Below are positions 16,125 through 24,465 of a stretch of DNA of 38,612 nucleotides, piece by piece. Where the stretch lies: assembly GCA_947258695.1 (NCBI GenBank), contig CAMYJG010000033.1:1-38612 (forward strand), in the 5' to 3' direction. The notes under the pieces were generated by a model. That model was given only the letters and a program-made list of their open reading frames with translations, was not told where the DNA came from and did not search any database. The position numbers and the translations under genes were made by a program. The stretch is from an uncultured Ectothiorhodospiraceae bacterium. GTDB lineage: Bacteria; Pseudomonadota; Gammaproteobacteria; UBA6429; Thiohalophilaceae. Position 1 is the stretch's first letter. Each line of letters starts with the position of its first letter.

Positions 16125-16991
16125 TTACTTTTCTTCAGTGCCATCCCACTGCCGACGATTAATTACATAACCTGACATCTTGCCAATGAATGGCAACATA
16201 AACATACCTGGTAACCACGATACCTGCTTAGGATCACGATATTTATTAATACCAATCGTCATGCCTGTGTGCCCGCCACGTGGTTGATCGCGATAAGTAC
16301 CAAACAAACGATCCCACCAGGGTAAGCTAAAGCCAAAATTACTATTCGCTTCATCATCTTCTACCGAGTGATGTACCCGGTGCATATCTGGTGTGACTAA
16401 AAACAAACGTAAATATTTATCTAATGTTTTAGGCAATGAAATATTGCCATGATTAAACATGGCCGTGGCATTCAAAATAATTTCAAAAATAATCACAGCA
16501 ATCATTGGAGGACCAAGAAGCAAAATAGTTGCAAATTTTATTAACATCGAGAAAATAATTTCAATGGTATGAAAACGTGAACCTGTCGTAACATCATAAT
16601 CTAAATCGGCATGATGAACCCGATGCAAGCGCCATAACATCGGTATAGCATGTACCATGACATGCTGAACATAAATTACGAAATCCAGAATAATGACCGA
16701 AGCCACAACACCGAGCCAATAGGGAACCTCAAAATAATTAAATAATCCCCAACCATGATAACTGGCTACCGTTGCTACACCTACGGCTGCAGCTGGAAAC
16801 AGCACCCTGAGGATAAAACTATTAAAAAAGACTAGGCCCAGGTTATTAACCCAGCGTACTGTTTTCGAAACCGTTAAAGTTCTTTTAGGCGCAAAAACTT
16901 CCCAAAGCCCTATCAATATTAGCATCCCGAAAAAGAAGCCCATTCGAACCTCTTTTTCATTGGCCAGTAAAAACTCTTCAACTGACATCAT
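16125..16991 (-). CDS. Sterol desaturase / fatty acid hydroxylase family protein
   Basis: Membrane di-iron oxygenase. 288 aa with about five hydrophobic segments. The eight-histidine pattern is present: HVMVH, LHRVHHAD and MHRVHHSVED, plus RFHTIE. The C-terminus is short and hydrophobic. In most bacteria these enzymes hydroxylate or desaturate lipids. It is the first gene of the minus-strand arsenosugar operon and divergent from the ArsR-rhodanese gene, which probably controls it. The start is one of two consecutive ATGs (16991 or 16988). Confidence 0.9.
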   Translation of the reverse strand: MMSVEEFLLANEKEVRMGFFFGMLILIGLWEVFAPKRTLTVSKTVRWVNNLGLVFFNSFILRVLFPAAAVGVATVASYHGWGLFNYFEVPYWLGVVASVIILDFVIYVQHVMVHAIPMLWRLHRVHHADLDYDVTTGSRFHTIEIIFSMLIKFATILLLGPPMIAVIIFEIILNATAMFNHGNISLPKTLDKYLRLFLVTPDMHRVHHSVEDDEANSNFGFSLPWWDRLFGTYRDQPRGGHTGMTIGINKYRDPKQVSWLPGMFMLPFIGKMSGYVINRRQWDGTEEK

Positions 16992-17060
16992 TCATCTCTC
17001 TTCGTTTATTACTTCAAATATATTAGGTATAGCCCAAGTCTGTTTTTTAAATATACTAGT

Positions 17061-17088
17061 TTGACCTAGCAATAAATCAGACTATAAT
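17061..17088 (+). promoter_or_regulatory. Sigma-70 promoter of the ArsR-rhodanese gene
   Basis: TTGACC (17061-17066) and a perfect TATAAT (17083-17088) are 16 bp apart; transcription would start near 17095, about 40 nt before the ATG. The intergenic region also serves the divergent desaturase-family gene, so a repressor bound here could control both. Confidence 0.7.
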
Positions 17089-17136
17089 AACTAATACAAA
17101 TTCTAGCATTCAATTAAACACTTGAATAGTTTAAAT

Positions 17137-17814
17137 ATGAAAAAAAATACTTTTAAAAACGATTTATTTAGCCAGTTTGCCCGTGTTGGCAAGGCCCTAA
17201 GTAATGCTAACCGCCTGGAATTACTTGAGTTTTTAGCCCAAGGTTCGCGTAGTGTAGAATCATTGGCAAATGCCGCCAACCTGAGTATTGCGAATGCCTC
17301 TCAGCACTTACAGCAACTTCGACAATCTGGTCTTGTTAACAGCCGTAAAGAAGGTTTAAAAGTATATTACAGCCTGAGTGGAGATGATGTTATTGCCTTA
17401 CTCGACTCGTTACGCAATGTGGCAGAGCGCCATTTATCTGATGTTGATAAGCTAGTAGACACTTACTTAACGGCGAAAGACAACCTTGATCCTATCCCAG
17501 CAAATGAGTTACTTGAAAAAGCTAAACAGGATCTCATTACTGTTCTCGATGTTCGTCCTCAAGAAGAGTTTGCTGCCGGGCATGTCCAGGGGGCGATAAA
17601 TATTCCACTCGAAGAGCTGGAACAACATTTACAACAATTTGATCCGAACCAGGAAATTGTTGCGTATTGCCGAGGCCCACATTGCATACTGGCTTTTGAT
17701 GCCGTTGAAAAACTCAGAGATAAGGGCTTTCAGGCACGTCGACTGGAGAATGGTTACCCTGAGTGGAAAGTTGCTGGTTTACCAGTTGAAGAAAATAATA
17801 TAGAAACTTATTAA
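17137..17814 (+). CDS. ArsR-type regulator fused to a rhodanese domain
   Basis: 225 aa. Residues 5-95 are an ArsR winged helix (FARVGKALSNANRLELLEFL, recognition helix IANASQHLQQLRQSGLV, wing RKEGLKVYYSL). No CVC-type arsenic box is present. Residues ~115-220 are a rhodanese domain with VLDVRPQEEFAAGHVQGAINIP and a catalytic Cys in AYCRGPHC. Such fusions probably sense reactive sulfur or use the rhodanese Cys pair for a thiophilic ligand. The open frame begins with a TTG at 17122, but the ATG at 17137 is the better start. The Cys pair may serve as an As(III) or persulfide sensor. Confidence 0.9.
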   Translation: MKKNTFKNDLFSQFARVGKALSNANRLELLEFLAQGSRSVESLANAANLSIANASQHLQQLRQSGLVNSRKEGLKVYYSLSGDDVIALLDSLRNVAERHLSDVDKLVDTYLTAKDNLDPIPANELLEKAKQDLITVLDVRPQEEFAAGHVQGAINIPLEELEQHLQQFDPNQEIVAYCRGPHCILAFDAVEKLRDKGFQARRLENGYPEWKVAGLPVEENNIETY

Positions 17815-17836
17815 TAAATAAAGTGTAATTCAAAAT

Positions 17837-18115
17837 ATGAAAAAATTACTTAAAAAACTTTTTTCGCCGATTTTAAATGTCTTTGAAAAAAATAATGATG
17901 AATTTATCTATCGTCCATTAAATAGAAAAATTGTTTTGTTCGTTAGCATTGTTTTCGCTCTGCTTGCCTTTGCTTCACCTGTTTTTATGCCACAACTGAT
18001 AGAAATGGGATTCTGGTTTGTGATGGTAGTATTTGGCAGTTTAAGTTTTGTAGGTTTAGTGGTAGGTCTTCTTGGAAGTGATAAAGCCGTAGCAAAGTTA
18101 TTAGGTAGTAAATAA
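17837..18115 (+). CDS. Small membrane protein
   Basis: 92 aa, with a Lys-rich amphipathic N-terminus (about residues 1-12) and two hydrophobic segments (~32-55 and 60-82). No recognised domain. It is 22 bp after the ArsR-rhodanese gene on the same strand, so likely co-transcribed with it. The 100 bp to the convergent tmcA gene hold only a weak GCTATTA/TAATAGC hairpin (18150-18172). Confidence 0.7.
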   Translation: MKKLLKKLFSPILNVFEKNNDEFIYRPLNRKIVLFVSIVFALLAFASPVFMPQLIEMGFWFVMVVFGSLSFVGLVVGLLGSDKAVAKLLGSK

Positions 18116-18217
18116 TATCTATTTGTTTTTTATGTTGATAATTTATCTGGCTATTATATACGATTTAATAGCTATGCATCTGTTATTAATTGTTAACACA
18201 TGGCTTTTTTAATAGGG

Positions 18218-20329
18218 TTATTTTTCACTTACAAAATCGGACTCACGCCATAAAAACTGTACCGCCTGATGGAAATACTGCTGTGCTTCAGTTCTTCCAT
18301 TAAAATTCATTATCTTAACTATTTTCTGCCATGAGTTATTTTTAACCACTTTTAACTCTATTATTTCTCTATACTCATGGGGAAAAACTTTTTGATTAAT
18401 CACGTCAGTTTTACTTAAAACAAACTTACTTACTGCTGCAATACATAGTTCGAAATTACGTGAATACTTAATATAAGACTCCAGATCTTTAAAATCCTCT
18501 GTCGTTAAATTTTTATGTATTATATTTTTAGCAGCAAATATTTTTTTAATATCTGGCGAAATATCTTTGAGCACATCCTTAAACCAAAAAGAGAGTTGTT
18601 CATCAAAGCGGTTTTTCGCCTGATTATAAATATCCTCACCCTGTGAATTTAAAGCTAAAAGCATAATCGCGGCATGCTCACCACTTGTTTGTTCACGTTT
18701 GAACCCAATACGTACAACATGAAAGCCTGCATGCAGCCAAAATTGTAAAAGTGATCTATTCATACCAAAACTGCTACCAATGGCCGCATAGCCAGCTTTT
18801 TTCTCATTTTCTACTACAAAATCTAATAATTGAGTGCCGATGCGACGATTTTGATATTCTGGGTGAACCGCAATTCGCATCACTCTTGAATAATTTAACG
18901 TTGCTGCAGATTCAACGCCACAGTGATAAGTCAATGCCTGTGCCAACAAGTGACCCGGTGGACGACGTTTCCCTCGATAAATTTTAGTCGAAAGTTCTTC
19001 AGAAAATTCACCTTCATGACTGACCAGAGCAAGCGCAAGGATGTGTTGACGATATTTACCTATATACAACGATAATGATTCATCGTCTAGCAACCGCACC
19101 AGGTCAGTCGGTTGGGTTCGGTAATGAGACAGCACGAGTAGAGAGAAAACTTCCTTTAATAAAGCCCCATTTTCTGACAACGCTGACGGCTTAATTAATT
19201 CAAACGCTAGCTGACTATTATCTATATCAGCAACGATACCCGGCTCGACAATTTCAGCATCTAAACACAATAAATTAAACATCCATTTTTCTAACGGATC
19301 ATTTTCAGCCCAACGAACAGGCATTTGCATCTGGCACTTTATCCAGCCCGGTTTTGTCTCATTGAGAATCTTATTAAAACGTACGGCAAAACCCCGTCCG
19401 GTTCCTTCATAACCATGAACCGTTGTTGCATAAACACATTGTGTATACTTTTCTAACAACCTGCTGAGTATTGGCACAGGAATAGCCGCCGCTTCATCCA
19501 CCATCAGTAACCCGGCTTTTATCTCTTGTTGCAGTAATTGATCCGGTGAATAAAACTCAATACTGCTATTACCTAATTTTGCCTTACCACGTGAGATTTC
19601 TGCAGCGGGTAATATCTCTGCAATGTGTTTAAATATAATATCGGTGGCAGATAAACGAGGCGCTGTTATGACAATATGTTTTAGTCCCTCTTTTATTAAA
19701 CCGGCCGCGGCTATTCCAAGCGCTGCTGACTTACCTCTGCCACGATCAGATATCAGCACAACTGGATTATGACTATCATTCAGGCATTCAGTTTGAATAG
19801 CGGCAACAGCAGATTGCTGATCTAGGGTTAAAAAAGGCGCGCTACACTGATTTAATGGCGTTGGTGTTAATTGCGGAAGATTAAAAGGATGTGCCTGATC
19901 ATTTTCCTGAATAAGTACTATTTCAGTTGAGCTATGAATACTCCGAAGCAATCGTTGCCCAAAAGGCGTAGCATAGACTTCATTCCATTGATCCGCAGGT
20001 GGTAAAAGTAAAATAAAAAGTCCTCCACCGAGAACTATGCCACTGATTGCAGCAAAGCTATCTGCTTGAAAGGACTGGTTTGCATCAAAAATAACAACGC
20101 GCTTTTCTTTCCCTAACCAGGCCCGTACTTTGTTAAACTCCACAAACGGAAAACTGTTTGGCCTATGTTCTCCAACCCAGAGAGAATCTTGTTCGTAGCC
20201 AGCGAGTATATTTTTTAATACTTCATGTTGCCAGCCACTTTCTCCCGCCAAAACAAATATGAACCGATGCATATTTTGTCCTGTTTCCGTGGAAAGTAAT
20301 TCTTTTATTTGTGGGAAATTGATTGGCAA
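18218..20329 (-). CDS. tmcA: tRNA(Met) cytidine acetyltransferase TmcA
   Basis: Acetylates the wobble cytidine (ac4C34) of elongator tRNA-Met. 703 aa. Domain order: an N-terminal DUF1726-type region (1-160), a RecD-like helicase/ATPase with P-loop ISDRGRGKSAALGIAAA and LLMVDEAAAIPVP (Walker B), then a GNAT acetyltransferase (MRIAVHPEYQNRRIGTQLL) and a C-terminal tRNA-binding tail. The start is a TTG at 20329 with AGGAA upstream; an ATG at 20272 would remove the first 19 residues. It is interesting that its substrate tRNA-Met(CAU) is encoded at the far end of this window. Monocistronic. Confidence 0.95.
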   Translation of the reverse strand: MPINFPQIKELLSTETGQNMHRFIFVLAGESGWQHEVLKNILAGYEQDSLWVGEHRPNSFPFVEFNKVRAWLGKEKRVVIFDANQSFQADSFAAISGIVLGGGLFILLLPPADQWNEVYATPFGQRLLRSIHSSTEIVLIQENDQAHPFNLPQLTPTPLNQCSAPFLTLDQQSAVAAIQTECLNDSHNPVVLISDRGRGKSAALGIAAAGLIKEGLKHIVITAPRLSATDIIFKHIAEILPAAEISRGKAKLGNSSIEFYSPDQLLQQEIKAGLLMVDEAAAIPVPILSRLLEKYTQCVYATTVHGYEGTGRGFAVRFNKILNETKPGWIKCQMQMPVRWAENDPLEKWMFNLLCLDAEIVEPGIVADIDNSQLAFELIKPSALSENGALLKEVFSLLVLSHYRTQPTDLVRLLDDESLSLYIGKYRQHILALALVSHEGEFSEELSTKIYRGKRRPPGHLLAQALTYHCGVESAATLNYSRVMRIAVHPEYQNRRIGTQLLDFVVENEKKAGYAAIGSSFGMNRSLLQFWLHAGFHVVRIGFKREQTSGEHAAIMLLALNSQGEDIYNQAKNRFDEQLSFWFKDVLKDISPDIKKIFAAKNIIHKNLTTEDFKDLESYIKYSRNFELCIAAVSKFVLSKTDVINQKVFPHEYREIIELKVVKNNSWQKIVKIMNFNGRTEAQQYFHQAVQFLWRESDFVSEK

Positions 20330-20552
20330 TTTGTTTCCTGTTTAAATGCAATAAAAAAACAATTGTAATCGTAAACAACTTATCTTTCATTATATAAATC
20401 TCCAAAAGAAACCCGTAATATAAAGGAACAGTAATATTACAGCCGCTTTTTATTACGATTAACACTGTTGTGTAATTAAACAAAATAACGATGCGAAAAC
20501 GACGAGTAATGCCTGATAAAACGGATACTACAATTATCTTTCAGGTAATAAA

Positions 20553-20579
20553 AAAGGCCCGGATTTTTTCCGGGCCTTT
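20553..20579 (-). terminator. Terminator of a lost tRNA gene
   Basis: The 11-bp stem AAAGGCCCGGA / TCCGGGCCTTT with a T5 loop is identical in both arms to the terminator after the functional tRNA-Met at 38500-38526. On the minus strand it is followed by TTTTTT-rich sequence. The region from 20330 to 20552 shows nothing coding and no other clear element. Confidence 0.75.
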
Positions 20580-20615
20580 GAAATGCGGTGACTCTGGATT
20601 AGAACCAGCAAGCAA
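20580..20615 (-). pseudogene. tRNA 3'-end relic (T-arm and acceptor)
   Basis: Reading the minus strand, CTGGTTCTAATCCAG forms a 4-bp stem with a loop one base from the invariant TTCGAAT T-loop, followed by AGTCACCGC and the same ATTTCAAAGGCCCGG that follows the functional tRNA at 38533. No D-arm or anticodon arm can be found on the 5' side. It is a degraded or recombined tRNA, or an old attachment scar. Confidence 0.5.
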
Positions 20616-20629
20616 TATTGTGTAACTTT

Positions 20630-21058
20630 TTAAGTGCTATAGTTTTTCTCAGAATTTGCATAAGGCAAAAATACCTCTACTAATTCAGTTTTAATGGTGT
20701 TTGCTATATACAACGGGCTGCGTCCGTAGTGATTTTGATGGTGTGGGTCAGCCTTATTTCTTAATAAGGATTTTACTCCATCGTACTTTCCCCCTGCATA
20801 AATAGTCGCTACCCACAAAGGTGTATTTCCCTGTTTATCGCATATATTTGGATTTGCATTATTTTTCAAAAGTATGTCAATCATTTCAAAATAATTATTC
20901 TGGGCCGCAAAGTGTAAAGCAGTCCAGCCATTATTATCTTGCGCATTAATATCAATACCTTCATCTAATAAAAACTCGACTAAGTGAATGGCTCCATAAT
21001 TTGCAGCAAGATGTAGTTTATTTCTTCTATATTCATCCAGTTCATTCCAATCATTCAT
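20630..21058 (-). CDS. Ankyrin-repeat protein
   Basis: 142 aa from the ATG at 21058; a TTG at 21079 with AGGTAG upstream is an alternative. Almost all of it is ankyrin repeats, about three and a half of them: RNKLHLAANYGAIHLVEFLLDEGIDINAQ, NGWTALHFAAQNNYFEMIDILLKNNANPNI, QGNTPLWVATIYAGGKYDGVKSLLRNKADPHH and YGRSPLYIANTIKTELVEVFL. No signal peptide, so predicted cytoplasmic. It probably mediates protein-protein contacts; partner unknown. Confidence 0.88.
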   Translation of the reverse strand: MNDWNELDEYRRNKLHLAANYGAIHLVEFLLDEGIDINAQDNNGWTALHFAAQNNYFEMIDILLKNNANPNICDKQGNTPLWVATIYAGGKYDGVKSLLRNKADPHHQNHYGRSPLYIANTIKTELVEVFLPYANSEKNYST

Positions 21059-21162
21059 ATGAAGTACTTTTTCCGCCAAAACATCTACCTACCTGCACAC
21101 TAATAATTAGTTAACATCATTAATTTTTTAATCATATAATCCATAACTAATACAACCATATT

Positions 21163-21483
21163 TTAACGTCCTTTGCCTGCACCCATACCCGTTCCCATTC
21201 CTGAATCATCCTTGAATCGCTTATGATATTGTTCGCGAGGCCTGTCAGGAAGACGTACACCTTTTTCTTTAGCGCGTTCTTGCATTCTTTTATGATGCTC
21301 AAGACGATATTGTTCTCTTTCTTCATTCGTTTTAAAGTTACGCATGGTTTCACGATGCTGCATGCGTTCTTGCTTAGTCATTAAACTCCATCCATAAACT
21401 TCATCCCCAGCAAAACTGCTTTTCCCAGCAAGCATCAGAATCAATATAGTAATAAATGAAGTAAGTAAATGTGTTATTTTCAT
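21163..21483 (-). CDS. Secreted charged protein of unknown function
   Basis: 106 aa with a signal peptide (cleavage likely after SSFAG, about residue 25). The mature part is a highly charged helix: WSLMTKQERMQHRETMRNFKTNEEREQYRLEHHKRMQERAKEKGVRLPD, with the tail GMGTGMGAGKGR. The MTKQER...EHHKRMQERA arrangement is found in small periplasmic proteins of many proteobacteria with no assigned role. It is 30 bp after the CBS gene on the same strand and is likely co-transcribed with it. Confidence 0.75.
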   Translation of the reverse strand: MKITHLLTSFITILILMLAGKSSFAGDEVYGWSLMTKQERMQHRETMRNFKTNEEREQYRLEHHKRMQERAKEKGVRLPDRPREQYHKRFKDDSGMGTGMGAGKGR

Positions 21484-21513
21484 AAATATCGCCTATTAAT
21501 GAATAAACATTCA

Positions 21514-21978
21514 TCAGTGTTGTGATATTGTCGGACGCCTTTCTTTTTCTCTATCCTGTTCATTAACGATAATTTGATCAACATCCATAAGTTGCTCAGC
21601 AATCACATCCAAAATATCGTCAATTGATAAAATGCCTGCCAGCCCTCCTTCCTGATTCACGATTGGCATACGGCGAATGCCATTCATTCGCATTCTCTTA
21701 ATTGTTATCATCAGGTCATCTTTTTCATTAGAGGTGATTAATTTGAAGCTCATCACATCTTGTATCGTTAATTTATCCAGTTCTGCTTCTTTAGCTACGA
21801 GTTCAACAACGATATCGCGATCCGTTAATACTCCAACAGGTACACGTTCACCATTATGTGGCTCGACCACCAAAACATCGCCAACATGGTGTTGTCGCAT
21901 CAATTTTGCCGCTTTGGCGATAGAGTCATGTTTTCCAACAATCACAACGTCACGATTACAATATTCACCCGCTAACAT
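21514..21978 (-). CDS. Two-CBS-domain protein
   Basis: 154 aa: a tandem CBS pair (Bateman module) and nothing else. CBS1 is seen as KAAKLMRQHHVGDVLVVEP ... VPVGVLTDRDIV; CBS2 as TIKRMRMNGIRRMPIVNQEGGLAGILSIDDILDVIAEQL. Such stand-alone proteins bind adenine nucleotides and act as energy or stress sensors. A GGGAG site precedes the ATG. Its upstream region carries a GTA-N4-TACGTAT box (22043-22056) with a correctly placed -10, so it may belong to the FixJ-like regulon described below. Confidence 0.9.
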   Translation of the reverse strand: MLAGEYCNRDVVIVGKHDSIAKAAKLMRQHHVGDVLVVEPHNGERVPVGVLTDRDIVVELVAKEAELDKLTIQDVMSFKLITSNEKDDLMITIKRMRMNGIRRMPIVNQEGGLAGILSIDDILDVIAEQLMDVDQIIVNEQDREKERRPTISQH

Positions 21979-22014
21979 GAGCTTTCTCCCGACATAATGA
22001 ATTAATTTATGTAT

Positions 22015-22056
22015 TTTATATATGAATAAAGATAAAGATAATATACGTAATTCTAC
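22015..22056 (-). promoter_or_regulatory. TACGTA-box promoter of the CBS gene (site A)
   Basis: On the minus strand GTA-N4-TACGTAT occupies 22056-22043, and TATAAA lies at 22020-22015, 22 nt downstream of the box. The transcript would start near 22008, 30 nt before the ATG at 21978. Confidence 0.5.
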
Positions 22057-22160
22057 GATGGATTGGATATGAGAGGTGTCGTGCTTTTGCGCATTTCATG
22101 GCAAAGCGCATACTTGTAACTCTACAAGAAAATGCAGGTTATTTGGCAGGTAAGAACAGG

Positions 22161-22778
22161 TTAATTATTTTCTTCAACAATAAGAGCTGCTCGAACTATT
22201 TCTGATAGTGAATGTGCGTGCAGCTTTTCCATTACCCTTGAACGATGAAGCTCCACTGTTCTGGTGCTAATATTAAGCTCCTTAGCGATAACTTTATTTT
22301 GTTTTCCATCAACTAGCAATTCCATTACTTCTCGTTCACGCTTGGTCAGACTAGCGACTTTAGCCTCCAACTCATGTCGAAGTTGAGTCGAGTTATTAAG
22401 GCTAACGCTGTCGACTAAACATATAGATACCAGGTTTAACAAGTGCTCATTATCAAAAGGTTTTTCGATAAAATCTGAAGCGCCGGCCTTCATCGCTTTC
22501 ACGGCCATTGAAACATCACCGTGGCCGCTAATAAAAATTACGGGAATAGAAACATCCTGTTGTTTAAGTAAATCGAGTAATTCTAAACCATTCATACCTG
22601 GCATTCGTACATCCAATAACAGGCAACCCAATTTAAACTGCGCATGCTGGTCAAGAAATTCTTCTGCCGAAGCATATGTCTGCGAAGGTATATCTTCTGC
22701 TTGCATCAATAAAGATAAGGCATCTCTGACCGCTTCATCATCATCAACAATATGTACCATCGGTTCATGCTGCATCAT
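22161..22778 (-). CDS. FixJ-type response regulator (receiver + LuxR HTH)
   Basis: Transcription factor activated by phosphorylation. 205 aa. Receiver domain: HIVDDDEAVRD acid pocket, phosphoacceptor Asp in LLLDVRMPGMNG, FISGHGD Ser, and Lys in DFIEKPFD. The C-terminal LuxR/FixJ HTH is LTKREREVMELLVDGKQNKVIAKELNISTRTVELHRSRVMEKL. The start overlaps the FixL-like kinase stop; ATG at 22778 or 22775 has the best AAGGA spacing, while 22784 is too close. Family-typical partner of the adjacent kinase. It is a good candidate to bind the TACGTA boxes found in this region. Confidence 0.92.
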   Translation of the reverse strand: MMQHEPMVHIVDDDEAVRDALSLLMQAEDIPSQTYASAEEFLDQHAQFKLGCLLLDVRMPGMNGLELLDLLKQQDVSIPVIFISGHGDVSMAVKAMKAGASDFIEKPFDNEHLLNLVSICLVDSVSLNNSTQLRHELEAKVASLTKREREVMELLVDGKQNKVIAKELNISTRTVELHRSRVMEKLHAHSLSEIVRAALIVEENN

Positions 22779-24426
22779 TATCATCCTTCATTATTTGTGG
22801 CAGGGTAAAAACAAATGTGGTTCCGCCATGATTATTTTCAAGGGCCCATATACGACCATGATGTGCCTCAATAATTGAATGGCTAATCGTTAGCCCCATC
22901 CCCATACCTTCTTTTTTTGATGTATGAAATGGGTTAAATATATGTTTTATTTCACTGGCAGATAAACCCGGGCCCGCATCATCTACGCTGACTTCAATTT
23001 CATTTATATTTCCTTTTGCTGTACGTAGTTCTAAAACACGCTTTGAGCTGTCAATTTCGTCCATCGCTTCCAGTGCATTACGTACCAGGTTAAAGATAAC
23101 CTGCTCTATTAAGATTTTATCTATCATTATCTCAGGTAAATCTTCAGCTAAGTTTAATTTTAAATACACATTGTGTACCCTAATTTCTACCTTAAGCAAT
23201 TTTATAGCGCCTTCAACAATTTTATTAACATCGTGTTCTTCTTTGAGCAAGTCTTTCTTACTTGTGAATTCGCGTATCCGCTTTATAATGTCACCTGCAC
23301 GCTCAGCTTGTACATGTATATCAGCAAGAGACTGGATGATTTTTTCCTGCTCACCTGAGCCGGACAAAATCAAGCGACGACATGCATCACTGTAAATAGA
23401 AATGGCAGCTAAAGGTTGATTCAGTTCATGTGCTATCTCCGTCGCCATCTCACCCATCGAACTTAACCTGTTAATATGTGCTATCTCAAGTAATCGTTTT
23501 CTATCAATTGATTCTATCGCTAATCGATTCGTAATATCACCAATGAGAACAATGACACCAAAAACTTCTGCAGTGCCTTCATTATCAGGAATCAAGGTAG
23601 CTTGAAAAAATCTTTTTCCACTATCCCCTAGCGGTAACTCCAACTCAAATTTTACTACCTCGCCTGCCAGGGCAAACAAGAAGAATTTTCGCATATTTTC
23701 ATAGGTTTGTTGCCCCCAGACATCACTGGCAGAACGTCCTATTAACTCTTCCTCTGTTAAATCAAACAAATCCATATACACTTTATTGGCAAAAAGATGT
23801 TTTTCATCAATATCAAGATAGGCAACTAAAATTGGCAACGCATTGGTAATGAGTTTTAATTGTCTTGCCTGAAGATATAGCTTGTTTTTTATGCGGTTAG
23901 ACTCGGTGATATCAATCACAACACTGCGACATTCGTATTCATCACTTGTTGCGTATTTACTACGGATGCTTTCTATACGCACCTGGAATAATTTACCCGC
24001 TTCATTCCTGAGCTGAAATTCATCCGTTATTTTTATTTCAGACTGAAAGACCGCAGCTAAATGCTTGCGAAATCGATTGGTACTTTCTTTATCCAGCCAG
24101 CGGGTAAACGGGCTGTCGATAATATATGATCTTACTTTCCCCAACATAGCTGCGCCGGTCAGGTTTATTTTCTTGATTATTCCTGTTTCACTAAAGGTAA
24201 AATAATTTACCGGCGAAAAATCATAAAGATCTGCATAATCGTCACGGGATTCTTCAAGCTGCTGTTGTGCTTCACGCAACTCTCTATTTTGCATTTCAAG
24301 TTCAATCTGATGCACATGTAAATCATGCGCGACATTCTCTGTATTAAGGACACCATACTCTTCCTGAAGTAAACGGATCTGCTCTAACAGTTGCTGCTTG
24401 CTTAGATTTTCAAGATTTGCTGCCAA
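22765..24426 (-). CDS. Soluble PAS sensor histidine kinase (FixL-like)
   Basis: 553 aa, no transmembrane segment, so a cytoplasmic sensor. Order: N-terminal coiled coil (1-60), PAS 1 (~62-180), PAS 2 (~190-305), HisKA with the phosphoacceptor His in MGEMATEIAHELNQPLAAIS, and HATPase with NLVRNALEAMD (N box), DDAGPGLS (G1) and GMGMGLTISHSII (G2). The first PAS has no obvious haem-binding His, so oxygen sensing as in true FixL is not shown. The start is a TTG with AGGAG seven nt upstream. It overlaps the FixJ-like gene and follows the CheB-CheR-PAS gene by 39 bp, making one operon. Confidence 0.9.
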   Translation of the reverse strand: MAANLENLSKQQLLEQIRLLQEEYGVLNTENVAHDLHVHQIELEMQNRELREAQQQLEESRDDYADLYDFSPVNYFTFSETGIIKKINLTGAAMLGKVRSYIIDSPFTRWLDKESTNRFRKHLAAVFQSEIKITDEFQLRNEAGKLFQVRIESIRSKYATSDEYECRSVVIDITESNRIKNKLYLQARQLKLITNALPILVAYLDIDEKHLFANKVYMDLFDLTEEELIGRSASDVWGQQTYENMRKFFLFALAGEVVKFELELPLGDSGKRFFQATLIPDNEGTAEVFGVIVLIGDITNRLAIESIDRKRLLEIAHINRLSSMGEMATEIAHELNQPLAAISIYSDACRRLILSGSGEQEKIIQSLADIHVQAERAGDIIKRIREFTSKKDLLKEEHDVNKIVEGAIKLLKVEIRVHNVYLKLNLAEDLPEIMIDKILIEQVIFNLVRNALEAMDEIDSSKRVLELRTAKGNINEIEVSVDDAGPGLSASEIKHIFNPFHTSKKEGMGMGLTISHSIIEAHHGRIWALENNHGGTTFVFTLPQIMKDDNDAA

Positions 24427-24465
24427 AATATTCTCCTGGTATATCCATAATCTAATGGCTACCCT

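Noticed and set aside
20223-20483. 86-aa minus-strand frame before tmcA
   Set aside because: It overlaps the start of tmcA out of frame, with no ribosome site or recognisable sequence.
22113-22128. CTTGTA/TACAAG hairpin after the FixJ gene
   Set aside because: No T run on the minus strand, so it is not supported as a terminator.
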